Assembly (NCBI GenBank): GCA_036275695.1
Contig: DASUDI010000033.1
Span: forward strand, 1 to 52,628
Reading direction: 5' to 3'
Length of the DNA: 52,628 bases
DNA from: Damh-18 sp036275695
Lineage (GTDB): Bacteria > Patescibacteriota > Minisyncoccia > Phycocordibacterales > UBA918
Shown piece after piece: positions 1-7,169 of the stretch. Positions within the stretch are counted from its first letter, which is position 1. Each line of letters opens with the position of its first letter. A program made the translations under genes and the position numbers. The notes under the pieces were generated by a model. The model worked only from the letters and a program-made list of their open reading frames with translations. It did no database searches and was not told where the DNA came from.

Positions 1-2
1 GG

Positions 3-632
3 TTTTGGCTTCGTGAAGACAAAGCACATCCTGAGCCAAAGCCACTCCTTATCTCTGCATTCATTGCCGGAATGCTCGTTGTTGCAGCGGTGCTACCTCT
101 CCAACAGTATGCAATGAGTCGATTTAGTGGTAACGAACTGATCTTTGTCTGGGTCATTATTGAAGAAATCCTTAAATATACTGCAGCGCTCATCGTGGTG
201 TTCTGGCATAAGGCTGTTGATGAACCAATCGACACCATCATCTACATGATTACCATTGCTCTTGGATTTTCCGCACTCGAAAACACACTCTTTATTTATA
301 ATCCCCTCAGTCAGGGAGATACGCTCAATTCTGTCCTTACGGGAAATTTCCGCTTTTTGGGGGCAACACTGCTCCATGTACTCGCTTCAGGGACCGTTGG
401 GGTATTCATGGCACTTGCCTATTATAAGCGGGATATCGTGCGTATTCTCTCTGCAACCCTTGGCTTATGCATTGCTATCCTATTGCACGCACTATTCAAC
501 TTTTTTATAATGGACGCAAGCGGTAATACCGTCCTCGGGGTCTTTATTTTCGTGTGGATGGGGATTATTGTCCTCTTCCTCATTTTTGAGAAAGTTAAAA
601 TTATTGAAAGAATTCATCGCACCGTTCTATGA
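3..632 (+). CDS. PrsW-family intramembrane metalloprotease (5' truncated)
   Basis: The reading frame is open from the window edge, so the N-terminus is missing; an internal ATG at 72 is probably not the true start. The visible 209 residues form a polytopic membrane protein with the PrsW-family signature motifs: EEILK in one helix, an F-x-x-x-E segment (GFSALENTLF) in the next, and an HALFNF motif near the C-terminus. In PrsW-type proteases these residues line the membrane active site and cleave membrane substrates such as anti-sigma factors. The gene overlaps the downstream Hsp20 gene by 4 nt (ATGA), so the two are co-translated. That suggests a link to envelope or protein stress, but the substrate cannot be read from sequence. 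The family call is firm; the specific role is inference. Confidence 0.85.
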   Translation, partial: FWLREDKAHPEPKPLLISAFIAGMLVVAAVLPLQQYAMSRFSGNELIFVWVIIEEILKYTAALIVVFWHKAVDEPIDTIIYMITIALGFSALENTLFIYNPLSQGDTLNSVLTGNFRFLGATLLHVLASGTVGVFMALAYYKRDIVRILSATLGLCIAILLHALFNFFIMDASGNTVLGVFIFVWMGIIVLFLIFEKVKIIERIHRTVL

Positions 633-1144
633 TAAAAAAACCTTCATTCCTTGAGCGCCTCACCGGAGGCACGAAGCTCAAAGCACAAGACGATGAATTT
701 GAGGATGAAACAGAAGTGAAGGTTGGCATGATGGATGCTGATATGAGTGAACCGAGTGCCGGCAACTCATGGGGTGATGAGTCTGAGAGTGACGCGCAAG
801 AAGGCGAACTTCCTGTCGACATGTATCAAACACGTGACTCGATTGTCATTCGTGCACTTGTTGCAGGAGTAAATCCCGAAGACCTCGATATTGCGATTAC
901 CCGTGACATGGTCACACTCAAAGGAACACGTGAAGAAAACCAAGAGGCACCTGACGAGGACTATTACCACCGCGAACTTTTCTGGGGCTCATTCTCTCGC
1001 ACCATTCTTCTCCCTGAGGAAATTGTTATTGATGAAGCAGAAGCGAAGGAGAAGCATGGTCTCCTCGAGATTATCCTCCCTAAACTCGACAAAGAACGAA
1101 GTGCTCGCCTCACGGTAAAGAGCCATCACATCAACGTTAAATAG
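629..1144 (+). CDS. Small heat shock protein, Hsp20/alpha-crystallin family
   Basis: This is a 171-residue protein with an acidic, low-complexity N-terminal arm (about residues 1-60) and an alpha-crystallin domain (about 65-160). The domain ends with the typical GLLEIILPK strand. Small heat shock proteins are ATP-independent holdases that bind unfolding proteins in the cytoplasm. The start ATG overlaps the stop of the PrsW gene (ATGA), and a strong hairpin terminator follows 18 nt after the stop, so it is the last gene of its operon. The N-terminal arm is unusually acidic for an Hsp20. No IxI tail motif is seen at the very C-terminus. Confidence 0.93.
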   Translation: MIKKPSFLERLTGGTKLKAQDDEFEDETEVKVGMMDADMSEPSAGNSWGDESESDAQEGELPVDMYQTRDSIVIRALVAGVNPEDLDIAITRDMVTLKGTREENQEAPDEDYYHRELFWGSFSRTILLPEEIVIDEAEAKEKHGLLEIILPKLDKERSARLTVKSHHINVK

Positions 1145-1161
1145 TTGATAGTCTATAGACG

Positions 1162-1190
1162 CGAAACCCCGCCTTTGGCGGGGTTTCGTT
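1162..1190 (+). terminator. Rho-independent terminator after hsp20
   Basis: A perfect 12-bp stem (CGAAACCCCGCC, loop TTT, GGCGGGGTTTCG) is followed by a short T-rich stretch. It closes the prsW-hsp20 operon. Confidence 0.85.
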
Positions 1191-1321
1191 TATGCAGTCT
1201 CAAGATGAATTGGCTGGTGGTCTGAAACGATATCAGGGAGAACTTCAAAGTGTTTTACATTGACCTCAGGACCGGCAAAGAGGTAGTCTGAGTACATCTG
1301 TTTATCATCGGGGAACCTTTC
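1190..1321 (-). pseudogene. C-terminal remnant of an endonuclease/exonuclease/phosphatase (EEP) family gene
   Basis: On the minus strand an open stretch of 43 codons ends in TAA at 1190-1192. It reads as the end of an EEP-superfamily protein: FPDD, then SDYLFAGPEVNVKHFEVLPD, then the hallmark SDHQPI, which corresponds to the catalytic SDHxP motif at the end of these enzymes. Directly upstream the frame is closed by TGA (1322-1324). A second frame reading TLTQYMRK looks like the preceding sequence, which implies at least one frameshift. Nothing of the catalytic N-terminal two thirds remains, so this is a degraded fragment, not a working gene. It sits against the hsp20 terminator and next to the palindrome cluster before tRNA-Phe. 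Confidence 0.6.
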
Positions 1322-1384
1322 TCATGTATTGAGTGAGAGTATGTTCATGCAGGACGATTATAGCATTTTCAGTTAAAACCGTTT

Positions 1385-1474
1385 GAGCCCGCCCTCGGCA
1401 CAAAATCGCTGAGGGGCGGGCTCGGCGCAGGTCACTAAGCAAAATTGTTCACTATGTTCCAATTTTGCTAAGTG
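1385..1474. repeat. Cluster of inverted repeats, with a duplicate of the tRNA-Phe 3' end
   Basis: Two palindromes stand side by side: GAGCCCGCCC (1385-1394) with its complement at 1414-1423, and a 15-bp near-perfect inverted repeat (1433-1447 with 1460-1474, one mismatch) around a 12-nt spacer. A 17-bp sequence at 1408-1424 is identical to 1567-1583, the acceptor/T-arm end of the neighbouring tRNA-Phe gene. The stretch has no open gene. It could be a partial tRNA duplication, the scar of a lost integrated element, or a local repeat family. Confidence 0.6.
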
Positions 1475-1519
1475 CCTCCTGCCCTGCCTCGGCTTCGCCT
1501 CCGGCTTTCGAGCCCTTGC

Positions 1520-1568
1520 GCACCGATACCAAAACACACCCGCGAAGGGTGTGTTTTGGTATCGGTGC
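1520..1568 (-). terminator. Strong 22-bp hairpin at the 3' end of tRNA-Phe
   Basis: A perfect 22-bp stem (1520-1541 with 1547-1568) has a 5-nt loop. Its right arm includes the last bases of the tRNA-Phe acceptor stem, so the hairpin starts right at the mature 3' end in the tRNA's direction. An A/T block in the middle (TTTT/AAAA) replaces a separate U tract. It is most likely the tRNA terminator or processing hairpin. Confidence 0.6.
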
Positions 1569-1638
1569 TGAGGGGCGGGCTCGAACCGCCGACCCTTTGT
1601 TCTTCAGACAAATGCTCTACCAACTGAGCTACCTCAGC
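1566..1638 (-). tRNA. tRNA-Phe (GAA)
   Basis: On the minus strand the sequence folds as a full cloverleaf: acceptor GCTGAGG/CCTCAGC, D arm GCTC...GAGC, anticodon stem TTTGT/ACAAA with loop CTGAAGA (anticodon GAA), and T arm GGCGG-TTCGAGC-CCGCC. The discriminator base is A. The 3' CCA is not encoded (CC then G). A short palindrome, TGTGCGCA with its complement at 1640-1658, lies immediately upstream, behind a TA-rich -10-like region. Confidence 0.95.
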
Positions 1639-1713
1639 ATGTGCGCATATTGCGCACACAGATAGTATCATATTTTGCGTATACGTACAGCCCGCCAGGA
1701 TGTTATAGTGGAT

Positions 1714-2016
1714 TTATTCTGATACGTAACCAGGGAATATGTGCGTAAACCCCTTTAAACCAGGTATTTCGCCAAAACCTTCACGGAAAACTTCATAATT
1801 TGCTCCCAGTACTTCAAAATAGGGTTCAAGAATATAAAAATAAATTGCAAATGGGAGACCTATAATTATAGCAATCCACACACCCTTAAAAATCATGCCC
1901 CATATAGTCTGGCGGTATATTTTTTTTAGCAACTCATTATTTTCTCGAACCAATACCGCATTCTCACGGATAAGTTTCAGCATTTCATCATGGTCACTTT
2001 TCTCCTTTTCGCTCAT
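1714..2016 (-). CDS. Small single-pass membrane protein with N-terminal coiled coil
   Basis: This is a 100-residue protein of unknown function. Residues 1-35 are charged and heptad-like (MLKLIRENAVLVRENNELLKK), predicting a coiled coil. One hydrophobic membrane helix follows at about 41-65, then a short, possibly extracytoplasmic tail rich in Gly/Pro. Proteins of this plan, a Glu/Lys coiled coil followed by one helix, are common and uncharacterised in Patescibacteria. The start is supported by an extended -10 element (TGATATAAT, hexamer 2023-2028) ending 6 nt before the ATG, which predicts a leaderless message. It is monocistronic between two tRNA genes. No enzymatic motif is visible. Confidence 0.75.
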   Translation of the reverse strand: MSEKEKSDHDEMLKLIRENAVLVRENNELLKKIYRQTIWGMIFKGVWIAIIIGLPFAIYFYILEPYFEVLGANYEVFREGFGEIPGLKGFTHIFPGYVSE

Positions 2017-2095
2017 AGTTTCATTATATCAAGTATGCGCCCTGTATGGCACCCAGACCTTAATAACTGAATAAAGTATGCTACTATACGCTCGC

Positions 2096-2167
2096 GCCTT
2101 CATAGTTCAATGGATAGAACGATTCCGTCCTAAGGAAGAGATCCTGGTTCGATTCCGGGTGAGGGCA
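2096..2167 (+). tRNA. tRNA-Arg (CCT)
   Basis: A 72-nt cloverleaf: acceptor GCCTTCA/TGAGGGC (one G-U pair), D arm GTTC/GAAC, anticodon loop GTCCTAA giving anticodon CCT, and T arm CCTGG-TTCGATT-CCGGG. The discriminator is A and CCA is not encoded. The anticodon stem has an A-G mismatch at its outer pair. A TACTAT hexamer (2082-2087) ends only 8 nt before the mature 5' end, so the primary transcript probably has almost no 5' leader. A terminator follows at 2173-2203. Confidence 0.93.
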
Positions 2168-2172
2168 CAGCA

Positions 2173-2203
2173 AAACCCCCATAGAAAAATTCTATGGGGG
2201 TTT
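2173..2203. terminator. Hairpin terminator between tRNA-Arg and the convergent gene
   Basis: A perfect 14-bp stem (AAACCCCCATAGAA, loop AAA, TTCTATGGGGGTTT) has A and T tracts in its own arms. It can work on both strands, ending tRNA-Arg on the plus strand and the 2209-2577 gene on the minus strand. Confidence 0.8.
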
Positions 2204-2208
2204 ACCAT

Positions 2209-2577
2209 TTAAATAACTGAAATTTCCTCACCTTCGTATGCCCGGAAATACGGGATTCTTTGGTACGTAGGGACGTATTCAAGACACCCTGCGAGAAACC
2301 AACCCGCAACACAGACCATTTGCTCCTCCCCTTCTTCCCCAAAACAGGGTGCTGTAAAAATCTTGCGAAGGACAGCAATATTTTGAGATACATCTTCCCC
2401 ATTCTTCCAAACCCACTGATCGTAGCGCCCACCCGCGTAGAAAAGAATCCTCGCGAAGGATGACCACGGATTATCAATCTCAAAGAAACATTCTGGGCAC
2501 ATTGAAACCAATTCAATGCTGTTGTGTTTACCGAAAGTCAAAGGATGCTCATTGCGACGAAATTGGTCTAAAAGCAT
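2209..2577 (-). CDS. Hypothetical protein, 122 aa, with strong Shine-Dalgarno
   Basis: I do not recognise this protein. It is a compact, probably cytoplasmic 122-residue protein with five cysteines, including a CPEC pair near residue 28, and an aromatic-rich middle (FARILFYAGGRYDQWVWKNGED). There is no signal peptide or membrane helix. The start is well supported by GGAGGTGTCAAATG, a full Shine-Dalgarno at ideal spacing. That is unlike most genes here, which lack an SD. Two other genes in the window share this feature (14797-15300 and 16663-17211), which hints at lateral acquisition or a separate expression class. An overlapping 104-residue frame is a shadow. Confidence 0.7.
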   Translation of the reverse strand: MLLDQFRRNEHPLTFGKHNSIELVSMCPECFFEIDNPWSSFARILFYAGGRYDQWVWKNGEDVSQNIAVLRKIFTAPCFGEEGEEQMVCVAGWFLAGCLEYVPTYQRIPYFRAYEGEEISVI

Positions 2578-2776
2578 TTGACACCTCCACGATGAAAAAT
2601 ACCAAGATCAACCATCATCCTTTTTAATTATACCATAAAATTGATTATTATAGTACACTCTACTTTCCCTAAATTTGTATGCTTACCGTGCATAAACCCA
2701 TAAACAATTCTAGGCAAATGGAAAAATAAACCGTACTTGAAAAAGTAATTTAGCTAAAATTCAATACGTCGTCACC

Positions 2777-3010
2777 CTAAGCAAGTAATTCTCGAATTTT
2801 GATTTCATCAAAACCAACCACAACATCGTCGTCAATACGAATAACTGGCACACCCATCTGCCCCGTAAGATCAATCATTTCTTTCCGCTTCTCAATATCA
2901 CTTGCTACGTCATAATTTGTATACGAAATACTGTGTGTATCAAAATATTCTTTTGCGAGATGACAGAAATGACAAGTTGGTGTGCTATATATAGTAACGG
3001 TTTTTTGCAT
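2777..3010 (-). CDS. Glutaredoxin-like protein (NrdH/Grx type)
   Basis: This 77-residue protein spans the whole thioredoxin-fold core of small glutaredoxins. The redox motif CHFC is at residues 13-16, and TGQMGVPVI provides the conserved cis-proline before the substrate-binding strand. GFDEIKIRELL forms the last helix. It would reduce disulfides in a partner protein, such as ribonucleotide reductase or metal-binding proteins, using thiols or a thioredoxin-reductase-like enzyme not seen in the window. The HFC dipeptide is not the CPYC of classical glutaredoxins, so whether it uses glutathione is unclear. A CATAAT element ends 6 nt before the start. Confidence 0.9.
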   Translation of the reverse strand: MQKTVTIYSTPTCHFCHLAKEYFDTHSISYTNYDVASDIEKRKEMIDLTGQMGVPVIRIDDDVVVGFDEIKIRELLA

Positions 3011-3061
3011 ATATAAATTATGTTATCAATAATGGACGCATCCAGTATATCAAAAATACAT

Positions 3062-3463
3062 TTAATTGAAACCCAGCCAACTCCAGAAACCACTTTGTTT
3101 CGTCACCGTAGTTGCGTGCGTGGTTGTCGGACTGTTTGTTGCTTGTGTTCGATTGTCACGTTCGTCTATCAGAATGACTACCTGCTCACCCTCCTTGGCA
3201 ACATCAAACCTACTACGCAGTTCCTCTTCGACACCGCGCTCATCACTGAGGTGGTTTACTTTTGCTTGTAATGCCTCCGCGCGCATTTCAAGCTCAACAA
3301 GTTCCGCTTTACGTACATCAAGTCTTTCACGCATGTCGCGCGAAGCAACAAACCGATGATACACTGAAACCGTAAGTAGTATTGAGACAAAAAATAGAAA
3401 AAAAATGAATGGTTTTCCAAACAATATACGTCGCAACTTCCGCTTTTCATGAAAATCAAACAT
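3062..3463 (-). CDS. FtsB/DivIC-like septum formation initiator
   Basis: This 133-residue protein has a short basic cytoplasmic segment, one membrane helix (about 18-38) and a long coiled coil (about 45-95, RERLDVRKAELVELEMRAEAL), followed by a Ser/Thr-rich tail with an aromatic end (FWSWLGFN). That is the FtsB/DivIC layout. In the divisome these proteins pair by coiled coil with FtsL and help activate septal wall synthesis. The -10 hexamer TACAAT (3472-3477) ends 8 nt before the ATG, predicting a leaderless message. It is divergent from the small membrane gene at 3483, with which it shares promoter bases. FtsB and DivIC cannot be told apart on sequence alone. Confidence 0.8.
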   Translation of the reverse strand: MFDFHEKRKLRRILFGKPFIFFLFFVSILLTVSVYHRFVASRDMRERLDVRKAELVELEMRAEALQAKVNHLSDERGVEEELRSRFDVAKEGEQVVILIDERDNRTQATNSPTTTHATTVTKQSGFWSWLGFN

Positions 3464-3467
3464 GTGC

Positions 3468-3477
3468 TACTATTGTA
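3468..3477. promoter_or_regulatory. Overlapping divergent -10 elements, both for leaderless genes
   Basis: The plus-strand TACTAT (3468-3473) lies 9 nt before the ATG at 3483. The minus-strand TACAAT (3472-3477) lies 8 nt before the ATG ending at 3463. They overlap by two bases, and each -35 region would fall inside the other gene. Only 19 bases separate the two start codons, so the two promoters should exclude each other. Confidence 0.5.
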
Positions 3478-3482
3478 CCATC

Positions 3483-3593
3483 ATGAGTATATTATTTCAC
3501 AAGAAGACCAAGAAAGTAATTCAATGGATTTGGACCGTTATTGCGATTCTTATTATTTTGAGCATGATTCTCGCGTTCTCTGCAGGTCAATAG
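3483..3593 (+). CDS. 36-residue single-pass membrane protein
   Basis: This short gene encodes MSILFHKKTKKVIQWIW followed by a hydrophobic helix (ILIILSMILAF) and a short tail ending GQ. The N-terminus is basic and the rest is one membrane helix, so it would sit N-in. It starts at ATG 3483, with a TACTAT hexamer ending 9 nt upstream, back to back with the FtsB-like gene. Tiny basic-plus-helix proteins like this recur in Patescibacteria; its pairing with a divisome gene suggests, but does not prove, an envelope role. The codon pattern and the promoter argue that it is real. Confidence 0.6.
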   Translation: MSILFHKKTKKVIQWIWTVIAILIILSMILAFSAGQ

Positions 3594-3649
3594 TTTGAAA
3601 CTTTTTAGGTGGCTTTAGTACTGTGGCCACTATTATATTTACAATTACG

Positions 3650-5440
3650 TTACTCAGACTTCACCATCTTCATAAATACATCCTGGGGAATGTGCACATT
3701 ACCTTTTCCGCGCTCAAGCATTTTCTTTTTACCCTGCTTCTGCTTTTCGCGTAATTTCATCTTCCGCGTAATGTCACCACCATAGAGATGTGCGGTCACG
3801 TCCTTTTTAAGCGCGGAGAGCGTGCGTGAGGCAATAACCCTCCCCAAAGCACGAGCTTGAATCTTCGTAACAAACATTTGCCGAGGTAATGTATTGTATA
3901 ATTTTTCCACCACCGCTTTTGCTTCAATTTCAGCGCGCATGATACCTATCACGCGAGAAAACGCGGGGACAATCTCCTCCGCGACAAGCACATCGAGCCG
4001 ACACACCTGCGCGGAGCGCATCTCTGCTATTTCATATGAAAGTGACGCATAGCCACTCGTCACGTTTTTTAATTTATCAAAAAAATTACGCATCAGCTCT
4101 CGGAGTGGCATTTCGATACTGAGCATATTGCGTCCATCCTTAAAAACCTCTGTATCAATAACTCCACCCTCGTGTTCATAAAGTAACGTCATCACATTTC
4201 CCATGTACTCAGGTGGCAAAATAATATGTGCGAGCACCCAGGGTTCTCGGATATCAACCTTCGTGCCGTAATCAGGGAAACGCGATGCCGCATATACTTC
4301 TTCCACGCGCCCATCCGCATGGGTAATTTCATACACGATAGAAGGTGCGGTAATCACAATCTCAATACTGAACTCACGTTTTAATCGTTCGGTTATTATT
4401 TCAAGATGCAACATTCCCAAAAAGCCACATCGGAAACCGCGACCGAGCACACCCGACGATTCTTCTTCATATGAAAGTGACGAGTCAGAGAGTCGCAGCC
4501 TATCGAGTGCTTGTTTGAGCATGGTAAAATCATCTTGACTTTGCGGAAATACCGATGCCCACACCACAGGTGGCGCTGCGGTATAACCCACGAGAGGAAG
4601 ACTTTGACTTTTATCGAGCGCAAGGGTGTCACCCACTGAGGCGATGCCTGGCTCTTTGATTCCTGTGACGATATACCCTATTTCTCCTTCACGGAGTTCA
4701 CTGACAGGATGCTCCTCGGGTGACAATATACCCACTTCAAGTACGGTAAACGCGCGGCGCGCGGCAATGAAGCGTATGGTATCCCCTTTTCGCACAACAC
4801 CATCAAAAACGCGCATATACACGATAATGCCTCGATGATTTGAATACTGAAAATCAAAAATAAGTCCCCGATAACTTGACTGACGTGCGGGCGCAGGCGC
4901 GGGAATACGTTCACAGATAACATCAAGCAGCAGCGCGACACCCTCGCCTGTCTTTCCTGAAACATACATAATATCCTCTAGCGCACATCCGAGAAGTTGC
5001 ACCACTTCAGCACCAACCTCCTCTTTTCGAGCATGTGGGACATCTATTTTTGTAAGCACTGGTATAATAGTCAGCCCCTCATCTTTTGCCATTTGCAGTA
5101 CCGAGAGTGTCTGCGCTTGTATACCCTGCGTACTATCGACGAGCAAAAGCACCCCCTCAACAGCCTTTAATGCGCGGGAAACTTCATAGGAAAAATCTAT
5201 ATGTCCTGGTGTGTCGATAAGGTTGATTTCATACGGCACACCATGATGCAGGTGGGACATACGTACAGGCTGCATCTTGATGGTGATTCCTCGCTCACGC
5301 TCAAGATCCATTGAATCAAGTATCTGATCCTTCATCTTGCGCGCCTCAACGGTACCCGTAATTTCAAGCATTCGGTCTGCCAACGTTGATTTACCGTGGT
5401 CGATATGCGCGATAATAGAAAAGTTACGTATATGCTTCAT
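3650..5440 (-). CDS. lepA: Elongation factor 4 (LepA), ribosome-associated GTPase
   Basis: This is a complete LepA of about 596 residues. The N-terminal GTPase domain shows AHIDHGKST (P-loop), the RGITI switch I motif, DTPGH (G3) and TKID (G4). Domain II, EF-G-like domains III and V, and the LepA-specific C-terminal domain ending in lysine-rich KLREKQKQGKKKM follow. EF4 back-translocates or remodels stalled ribosomes and is nearly universal in bacteria. I take the ATG at 5440 (MKHIRNFSIIAHIDHGK), the family's usual start; an in-frame GTG four codons upstream (5452) is possible. It stands alone between the small gene at 3483 and murJ, transcribed in the same direction as murJ. Confidence 0.97.
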   Translation of the reverse strand: MKHIRNFSIIAHIDHGKSTLADRMLEITGTVEARKMKDQILDSMDLERERGITIKMQPVRMSHLHHGVPYEINLIDTPGHIDFSYEVSRALKAVEGVLLLVDSTQGIQAQTLSVLQMAKDEGLTIIPVLTKIDVPHARKEEVGAEVVQLLGCALEDIMYVSGKTGEGVALLLDVICERIPAPAPARQSSYRGLIFDFQYSNHRGIIVYMRVFDGVVRKGDTIRFIAARRAFTVLEVGILSPEEHPVSELREGEIGYIVTGIKEPGIASVGDTLALDKSQSLPLVGYTAAPPVVWASVFPQSQDDFTMLKQALDRLRLSDSSLSYEEESSGVLGRGFRCGFLGMLHLEIITERLKREFSIEIVITAPSIVYEITHADGRVEEVYAASRFPDYGTKVDIREPWVLAHIILPPEYMGNVMTLLYEHEGGVIDTEVFKDGRNMLSIEMPLRELMRNFFDKLKNVTSGYASLSYEIAEMRSAQVCRLDVLVAEEIVPAFSRVIGIMRAEIEAKAVVEKLYNTLPRQMFVTKIQARALGRVIASRTLSALKKDVTAHLYGGDITRKMKLREKQKQGKKKMLERGKGNVHIPQDVFMKMVKSE

Positions 5441-5480
5441 ACTATATGGCACACTCTACCACAAAGTACAGAAATTCACA

Positions 5481-7169
5481 TTACACCGAAAGCATATCCT
5501 CGTCCTGGGGTGCTATCACCTCACCACTCTTAACAAGACGCTTCTTAAACATGCGCAACACTTCAAAAAACTCTCTGTTTTTGAAAAGATACTGCACCGC
5601 CGCAAAACCAATGATACCTACAACACCCGCGAGTAACCCCTGAAAAAATACGGAGAAAAAGGTGTCTGTCTTGAATACATGGACGAAATAATTAAGTGCA
5701 CTATACGCAAGATATCCCGCAAAAAGAGACGCGCCTGCTGTTTGTATGAGCGGTTTTACAAATACCGTAAGCGAAATATGTATCTGTTTACGTGCAAGTA
5801 TCAAAATACATATACTGTGGGCAAAAAGTCCCACCGAGTACCCAATGGGAAGCGCGAGCACCTCAATACCCGCCACTCCTTCAAGACGCATAAGTCTTTC
5901 AAAAAAAAGACGACATGAATCAGATACAAGTAGCACAAGATACATACCGTACGCGACACTCATAGTAATACTTGATGAAAAAATCGTAACAAAAAATGGT
6001 AGCCGTGTATTCCCCACCGCGTAGAGCGCGCGCACAATGAGCAAGTGTATTGCCTGTGACGCGAGTGAAAGGATAAAGAGCGCGAGTATTGCGGCAGTGA
6101 GACGTGTGTCATTCCAATCAAATGCTCCCGTACCGAGTACTGAACGCACAAACTGCGCGCGAACCACGACAAACAACACAATCACAGGGAGTGACCAGAA
6201 AATAATGTGACGGAGGGTGCTGGTAATATAATTTCCAAAAACATCCATCCGCTTTTCTGCAAACAATTTTGCGAGGTGTGGAAATGCTGCGACTGAATAA
6301 CTCACACCAATAATAGCGAGTGGCACTGACTGTAAGTTATACGCAAACTGAAAAACCGCAACCGATCCAGATACCATACTGCTCGCAAACGCAACGAGTC
6401 CCAATAACACAATCTGATGAAGCGAAAGTGTGAGCGCCCGGAAAAATGACGTACGGAGCACTTCAAAAATATTTGACGTATCACGCAATCGCACCAATCT
6501 CGGCATAAGTGAAGTCTTCGCCACAAAAGGTATCTGAATGATAAGGTGCGCGCTCGCTCCCAAAACCACGCCCCACGCAATTCCCGCAACACCCACTATC
6601 GGATACAGCGCCACCAATCCCACAATAATACCCACATTATAGAGGAGTGGACCAATAGCGTACACAATAAAGCGATACCGCATCTGAGTTACCACCCCAA
6701 AGAGACTTGAAATACCAAGCAAAAATGGTTGCACAAGGAGAATGCGCATGAGCAAAATAAATGTATCATGTTCACCTGAGAATCCAGAAAAAAATGTTTC
6801 AACAATCACAGGCGCGCAGAAAAATATGAGTAGTGCCAGTGCTATATACACGTAAACAAACAGTGTAAAAATTTGTGACAAAAACTCACGTGCTGAAGCA
6901 TCACCATTTTTTTCTAATTTATTTGTGACAAAGGGTACAAGCACATATACTGAAAGCGCTGACGCGAATACGACATACAGGAGATCGGGGATACGAAACG
7001 CGGCGTAATACAAATCTAGTTCTACTCCCGCACCAAACTGATGCGCAAGTAATCTATCGCGTACAAGCGCGAGTAACTGTGAGCCAAACGTAAATAACGC
7101 AAGAATATACGCAGCCTGATGAAGGTTGCGTACTTCTTTGTACATAGCGTGAAACATTTTTTGTACCAT
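5481..7169 (-). CDS. murJ: Lipid II flippase MurJ (MviN family)
   Basis: This 562-residue polytopic protein of the MOP superfamily has about 14 membrane helices and no soluble domain. The first helix has the family motif GSQLLALVRDRLLAHQFGAG. MurJ flips the peptidoglycan precursor lipid II across the cytoplasmic membrane. Its start overlaps the stop of the upstream ligase gene by one base (TAATG), so the two are translationally coupled, an arrangement that links wall precursor export with surface glycan assembly. The length fits the family (500-560). No essential part seems missing. Confidence 0.93.
   Translation of the reverse strand: MVQKMFHAMYKEVRNLHQAAYILALFTFGSQLLALVRDRLLAHQFGAGVELDLYYAAFRIPDLLYVVFASALSVYVLVPFVTNKLEKNGDASAREFLSQIFTLFVYVYIALALLIFFCAPVIVETFFSGFSGEHDTFILLMRILLVQPFLLGISSLFGVVTQMRYRFIVYAIGPLLYNVGIIVGLVALYPIVGVAGIAWGVVLGASAHLIIQIPFVAKTSLMPRLVRLRDTSNIFEVLRTSFFRALTLSLHQIVLLGLVAFASSMVSGSVAVFQFAYNLQSVPLAIIGVSYSVAAFPHLAKLFAEKRMDVFGNYITSTLRHIIFWSLPVIVLFVVVRAQFVRSVLGTGAFDWNDTRLTAAILALFILSLASQAIHLLIVRALYAVGNTRLPFFVTIFSSSITMSVAYGMYLVLLVSDSCRLFFERLMRLEGVAGIEVLALPIGYSVGLFAHSICILILARKQIHISLTVFVKPLIQTAGASLFAGYLAYSALNYFVHVFKTDTFFSVFFQGLLAGVVGIIGFAAVQYLFKNREFFEVLRMFKKRLVKSGEVIAPQDEDMLSV

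Noticed and set aside
93..377. 94-aa minus-strand frame opposite the PrsW gene
   Set aside because: It is antisense to a well-supported membrane protein, has no start signals and no recognisable sequence.
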